A DNA stretch of 64,000 nt from Zingiber officinale (Eukaryota > Streptophyta > Magnoliopsida > Zingiberales > Zingiberaceae): contig NC_055992.1 in assembly GCF_018446385.1 (NCBI RefSeq), forward strand, positions 103,682,947-103,746,946, given 5' to 3'. The translations under genes and the position numbers were made by a program. Every line of letters starts with the position of its first letter. Position 1 is the stretch's first letter. Positions 58,976 to 64,000 of this stretch are shown one piece after another. The notes below the pieces were generated by a model. The model did not search any database, was not told the origin of the DNA, and saw only the letters and a program-made list of their open reading frames with translations.

Positions 58976-59289
58976 CCTTCTCTCGACGCAACGAACTGAT
59001 CGATCGATTAAGACAGATAGAGAAAGAACATAGAAATCAGTCGATCAAATTGCCTTTTGCAGCTTTCCTTTTTCATTAAATTTTGCCGCCGGTGAACACT
59101 AATTGGATTGTTATTTGGAAGAAAACATTACAAGAATTGAATTCCCAACAACGGTGCTTGATTACACCACTAAAACAAATTATATGCACCACAACAGATC
59201 TTTAATAATTTCTATCTATATTGCTGTAGGATTTATATATTGACACAAGCGTGATTGAAGATTAAGGGTGTTGATTCTATCTGAAAATT
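58976..59289. other. BELL 3' region
   Basis: Likely 3' untranslated sequence and spacer; nothing recognised. Confidence 0.4.
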
Positions 59290-60540
59290 GAGAAGATGGA
59301 GGCTGTGGATGCGACTTTAGTGTTAACTAGAAGAAGACTCCTTATTGTCTTGTAAAATCGGAAGTGTTAGTACCGGGTCAGAAAGAGGTTCCTGGTATTG
59401 GCCCTCTGATGCTTAGGTCAGTCCTTGGCTTAGTGGAGAAGAATAGTAGAAATCAACAGTGGCTAAGAGCGTGTAGATAACAAAGTAACGCATACCTCCA
59501 CCTGTAGATGGCGACCCCCTTATATAGTGTCATTGTAGCATATGTGCATGTGTCCCAAAGCGCGTACACATTTTCCAAAGCATCTTAGGAAAAGATAAGT
59601 CAAAAAGTGTCCTTGACACTTTTTCTTAAACGGGTATGCAAATTTTTTATGTGACAGGGTAGAAGCTTCTAAAGTACGATTTGTATGCTAGACATGCTCT
59701 ATTGTCAATGACACAAACTTCCAAAAGAGTACGATGAGATATGTAGATGTGTCCCACTGTAGGTCGACCAGAAGTCGCTCGGAAGGGACGTCCTAGCTCA
59801 GTTGTACTTAACAAAGTTATCGGCTTTTCCTTCACTCAACTTTCTTATTGTCGGAAGACTACCTTTTGTCCAGCCGAACATGTCGTCCGATCAGCAGGGA
59901 CAGTGAGCCGGGAGAATTACTGTTTGTCTCTTAACCCTAGTTGCAAGTTTTCAGGGGAGGACCATTCAGACAGTCACGTCCGACCAACATTAGAGGCTCG
60001 TTCAGCCAACTTTGCCTAATTTGAAGGTTTGTTCAACCAACTTCGCTTGATTTGAAGGCCTGTTCAACTAACTTCGTCTGATCTGTTGTCCGGGACCTTT
60101 GACTATTTTGACTTTGGCCTCTACATCAACTGCTCTTCCCAACTTTGACCCATATTTGGTGGGGCTCCTCTTCATCACTGTATCACAAACACTCCCCTCA
60201 AGTCTAGTCGAAGGAGGCTGCGCGCTCGACTGACTGGACAATTAGTATCTTTTTGCGACTTTTCTTCCCGATCGGGCATTCTAGGGTTTAGAGCCGTCGC
60301 TCAACTATCATAATCGCCACTCTTACGACACTTCAGGAAGCTGATCTCACCCCGATCAAGAGATTCCAATATTGATGTCGCTCGGACTTGTTGTCGCTCA
60401 AACCTGATACGCTCGAACCCAATGTGGACGATACTTAGCCGTTTCTTAGACTTATTAGCATTTCTCTGAATTACTTCCCGAGTTGCCACTCATCTCAGTG
60501 TCTTTTAATTGTTGCTGACGTCGCCATAATTTCTTAGAAA
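59290..60540 (-). mobile_element. LTR-like retroelement fragment
   Basis: A leftward-reading TATA-like CTATATAAGGGGG lies at about 59520. The phrase CATTTTCCAAAGCATCTTAG parallels ACATTTCCCAAAGCATATCT of the block at 34000-34880, and AACTTCGCTTGATTTGAAGG-type repeats occur at 60000-60075. Composition differs from flanks. Ends are undefined. Confidence 0.4.
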
Positions 60541-61286
60541 TCCCTCAAATCTTTTGTCATTAATATAAAGCACGGCGACCATGCCTTTTAATCATACACT
60601 TTCATTCCTCATTAATGTCACCTGTAGTTGAATGTCACGTGTTGCAATCTTTTTTATCGTCGCATGTGTAACGTGGCAGGCGACTGTTGGGATCTAATGT
60701 GACTGTTATATTTTTGAATTCAATGGCCAAGATTAAGCCTTGTTTTCCCAAGCCCTTGATCTGACAGCTCGGGGAAATCGTCAACAGGGTTTTTAAACCC
60801 TTAATTTCTTCCTTCATCTTATCGCAACCTTCGTTTTTATTTTCGTTTTTGTTTTCATTTTCATCTTCGTTACTTCTTGCTCTCTGCTCCTCACAATGAT
60901 CTTTCTCCAATAATCACTTTTGCCTTTCTTCCTTCTATCTCTTATTTTTATTCTCTTTCCATGGCACTCTCTTTTTCCACCCCCGGTTGTCCAAGGGTTG
61001 TGGTATACTTCCACCAAGTCAGACTTTAACGTCGATAAGGTAGACCAGATGAAAATGACCTATCACATTCTCGATGATCATAAAATCACCATCCCTTCTA
61101 CCTATGACCGTCCCCACACACCTCCGGACAGCTTCCTTCCTTTCTTCAAAAATCAATTATATGTTAGTCTGCGATCTCCTATTCATCATTTTTTTTAAAA
61201 GTGTGTAGGTATTTTTCACATCCCATTATCACAGTTAGTACATAATTCCTTTAGGTTACTATGTGGGGTTGTAATACTGTTCTTGT
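60541..61286 (+). mobile_element. Retroelement remnant with gag-associated domain fragment
   Basis: The frame 60920-61198 contains a stretch ending ITIPSTYDRPHTPPDSFLPF and then LRSPIHHFF. This resembles the conserved block of the plant 'putative gypsy type transposon' domain (PF04195), where a Pro-rich phrase precedes GLRFPLHPF. Only this fragment is visible and no reverse transcriptase follows. Recognition is from memory of the motif. Confidence 0.4.
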
Positions 61287-62059
61287 TGGACCCTTGGCGA
61301 CCGACTAGAGGGGGTGAATGACTCTGCACAGAAAAATGAACCTTCCTCGAACTTTACAACTTAATAATAATCAACACTCGCATAAAAGAAATAAGAGACT
61401 TAAATAAAGAAAGGAAGAGACACAAACGATTTACTTGGTTACAACCAGGGATGTTGTTAATCTAAGGAAGTTGAACACTCACTAAACTCTCCTTCAGTCA
61501 GAGAAACCCCTTTACAGCAATTAAAGCACTAGATTACAGAACAAAACTGAATAGAAATCAATCACAAGTATTGTTCTATCCTTCCAGGACTAAGGCTATA
61601 AAATATAGCCCTAGTCGGGCCCTTGGAAGGGTTCCAGGCGCCTCTAGAGAGATAAGCTTTATCCCCATCACAACGCAACGTACCACGTCGTGTTTGGCTA
61701 ATTTTTCCAGTCCGGGCGCCCGGAAGGGTTCCGGGCTCTCGGAATCTGGGCTCCTGGACCAAGTCCGGGCACTGCGGACAGGTCGGGGCGTCCCAGACTT
61801 GGTCAAGGCACCCCCGACCCAAAAATCAACTTTTTGTTGATTTTTCGTCCCAATCTTCTGCTCCGCTTCCGCTCTCATTGGTCTGAGTCTTCCACTCCGG
61901 CTCCGTTCACTTAGATGATCTCGGCCATCCGGAATAGGGCTCACTCGACCTAACTTCCGGCCTTCGAGCAGTCTTTTGCTCCGGTTTCTCGTCCCTCGGA
62001 AACGTTACACGCCTCCTTCTCGTTTGCCCACGTACTCTTCCGCAGCACCTCGTACCTCG
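61287..62059 (-). mobile_element. Truncated minus-oriented LTR fragment (CCCCTCTA-type)
   Basis: It begins TGTTGGACCC...CTAGAGGGGGTGAATGA, the complement of the usual 3' edge of plant Ty1/copia SIRE-like LTRs as I know them. It contains GC-rich GGGCGCCCGGAAGGG phrases (61624-61810). It ends where a second LTR begins at 62060, suggesting nesting or a rearranged junction. Confidence 0.45.
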
Positions 62060-63741
62060 TGATAGATCGTTTGAAGCGATAGAGGGGGGGGGGGTGAATA
62101 TCACTCTTTTTTTAAAACTATTCTTTTCTTTCAAATCAAAGTCATGCACAGCGGAAAGTAAATAGAGACAGTTTGTTTACTTCGTTCGGAGCCTAGCTCG
62201 ACTCCTACTCGAAGGATCGCGGTCCTTGACCGCACCGGTGAGCAAACCACTATAACTCTTCTTTCCGAAATTCTTCGGAAAGAAGCAAATCGTACAATGG
62301 AGCAAGATAGTAATACCCTACTATCTTGCTTAAATGAATTACAAATGCAAGCTTAAAATAAATTTTACCGACAACTTAAAATGAAGATATAGCTTAGGTC
62401 GGCACTTTCGGATGGTGTAGCTTGCTGCACGGATGAGGACGAGTTGCTTGCAAAGCAGGAATTTTTTATCAGAAAGTTGTTCCTCTGCCTCTGACTTCGA
62501 GCCACAATTTATAATAGTACTGGAGGTTCGGTCGACCGATCCCTCTGTTCGGTCGACCGAACCAGCTTCGACCCCCTGCAGCTGGAGTATTATGCTGGCT
62601 CGAATCTCTGGCATTAATTGGTCTTTAAGGGTTCGGTCGACCGATCCCCTTGTTCGGTCGACCGAACAGGCTCGTTCCCTGTTCGTCGAGATTTGCTGTG
62701 TTCTGCATTTACTGCGTCATTAATTGATCGTTCGGTCGACCGATCCATGAGTTCGGTCGACTGATCAGCTTAACTTCCTTTTGCTTCTGATCGTTGCTGA
62801 CATAACTGATCTGTGCTGAGTCAACTTGGTTCGGTCGACTGATCCCTCTGTTCGATCGACCGATCTGGCTATACCTGCAACACAGAGTTAAGCAAAGTAT
62901 CTCTGCAACACAAAGGTTAGAACAGTAATATATAATGCATGAGTAATATAAAGACAGTAGGACTGTCTTGATCTCAACTTGGAAACCTTCCCGGTTTCTT
63001 CAGTTGGATCAACGATCTTAGATTGTTCCCTTTGGGAACCCGACCTCACTGTTGCTCCTCCAGTTGTTTACCTCAACTTACTTGCCAAACATGCTCCTCC
63101 AGACATGTTTGGACTTTTGCCTGCTCAGTGTCTGATCGCCTGATCCACTAAGACTTTTCCTGCAATACTACATTAGATAACAACAATAATAGTAATACAG
63201 AAAATAATGGTAAACCTAAACCTAGATTTACCGAGATCCGCTGGTCTGGTCGACCGCGTGCAGTCGACCGGAAACCATGCGATCAACCTTGCTTGGAGTT
63301 CACTCCTCCAAGACTTCTCGTTACCTAAGGTTACCACCCCCTAGGATTTTCTCAACCTGGCTTCACTCACCATGACCTAAGGTTACCACCACTAGGATTT
63401 TCTCCACTTGGTTTCACTTACCAAGATTCAGTATTCGACTACCAAGGGATCAAGTCCTCCAGACCTATCCACCTGGCTTCCACGACATACCGAGATTTCC
63501 CTTACCTAGCCTACAACTAGGACTCAGTATTCGGCTACCCAGGGATCAAGTCCTCCAGACCTATCCACCTGGCTTCCACGATATATCGAGATTTCTCACC
63601 TTGCCTATCCTCCAACTAGGACTTCCCTTGTCTAGCCTACAACTAGGACTTCCCTAGATCAAACTCCATACTTAAACATACTTAAGCATACTTAAACATA
63701 TTTGTCTAACATTAAAACCTTGGAGGTCAATTGCACAAACA
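62060..63741 (-). repeat. Probable 3' LTR of a minus-oriented Ty1/copia (SIRE-like) element
   Basis: On the minus strand the block starts TGTTTGTGCAATTG and ends CGATCTATCA, with TG...CA ends over 1682 bp. A polypurine tract (AAAAAGGGGGAGAT on the minus strand) adjoins it at 63742-63755, in the correct position and direction. GAGGGGGGGGGGTGAAT near 62080 matches the edge motif at 61303. The block holds the palindrome couplets (62526-62863) and two ~110-bp direct repeats containing GGGATCAAGTCCTCCAGACC (63447 and 63542). Confidence 0.55.
62526..62863. repeat. Four couplets of the palindrome TCGGTCGACCGA
   Basis: Couplets begin at about 62528, 62630, 62731 and 62830, roughly every 100 bp. In each couplet two copies lie 20-22 bp apart, often as TTCGGTCGACCGATCC then TTCGGTCGACCGAACC. 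Later copies carry single changes (GTCGACTGA, GATCGACCGA). Confidence 0.9.
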
Positions 63742-64000
63742 ATCTCCCCCTTTTTGATATTTGACAAATATGTTTAAGTTAGGTCAATTTAAAAAGATTT
63801 AGATTTCTAACTTAAACCCTTCTTCTCCCCCTTTTGTCATACAACAAAAAGAACACTCCATAAATGGCTTTAATTGCTAAGGATCCCTAAGTTTTACACC
63901 AACAATGATGGAATACTTGTAAATATTTTCAAGATATGCCTAAGGTATTCCCTCACCCATGTATAATAGAGTTTTCAAAAACGAGTCATAGAGATTTTGA
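63742..64000 (-). mobile_element. Internal end of the minus-oriented copia-like element
   Basis: The polypurine tract is followed (leftward reading) by low-complexity sequence including AAAAGGGGGAGAAGAAGG at about 63818-63835. No coding domain falls inside the window; the body of the element would lie to the right. Confidence 0.45.

Overview
The window is nuclear DNA of a flowering plant, most likely a commelinid monocot. The reasons are the mix of GC-rich intron-poor exons (the receptor kinase, the BELL exon) with very AT-rich spacers, the dense nested transposons, and plant-only gene families (BAM, GRF, BELL). Zingiberales would fit the LTR style at the right end, but I cannot prove the order from sequence alone. 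All gene calls below come from reading exons and splice sites by eye.

Layout. 1-7291 is a Ty3/gypsy retrotransposon of Tekay/Del style with about 2.7-3.1 kb LTRs, a PBS for initiator tRNA-Met, a broken gag and no pol. Its right end abuts the last four exons of a decayed HMGB gene (7422-7914). 7915-13547 is spacer with a CACTA-type terminus, a dispersed ~540-bp repeat and a TA-microsatellite-embedded inverted-repeat element. 13548-16645 is a two-exon BAM1/2-type LRR receptor kinase. 16646-25530 is spacer containing three hAT-like elements with recognisable 8-bp target duplications, LTR-like fragments and a foldback MITE. 25531-27895 (+) is a growth-regulating factor with a miR396 site. It converges on 29390-33489 (-), a 15-exon kinesin-7 of KIN7N type.

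34000-52110 is dominated by nested insertions. A CTCGAG-rich hAT-like element (36452-52109) was split by a complete 15.2-kb CACTA element (36799-52005, TSD TGA). The CACTA element carries a decayed TNP2 transposase, a TNPA/Transposase_24-like gene, a GC-rich leader and a ~5.5-kb tandem array of palindromic units. That array was in turn hit by an 838-bp hAT-like element with a perfect 8-bp duplication. 55794-58803 (+) is a BELL-type TALE homeobox gene whose first coding intron appears to use a GC donor and whose start codon is overlapped by an upstream ORF. 59290-64000 is LTR-retrotransposon debris, including a probable minus-oriented LTR with its polypurine tract and a cluster of paired 12-bp palindromes.

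The four intact genes (receptor kinase, transcription factor, kinesin, homeobox factor) are unrelated neighbours that share a developmental/cell-division theme; there is no operon-like organisation. I found no tRNA, rRNA or CRISPR. The most unusual structure is the palindromic array inside the CACTA element and its motif sharing with the element's subterminal repeats.
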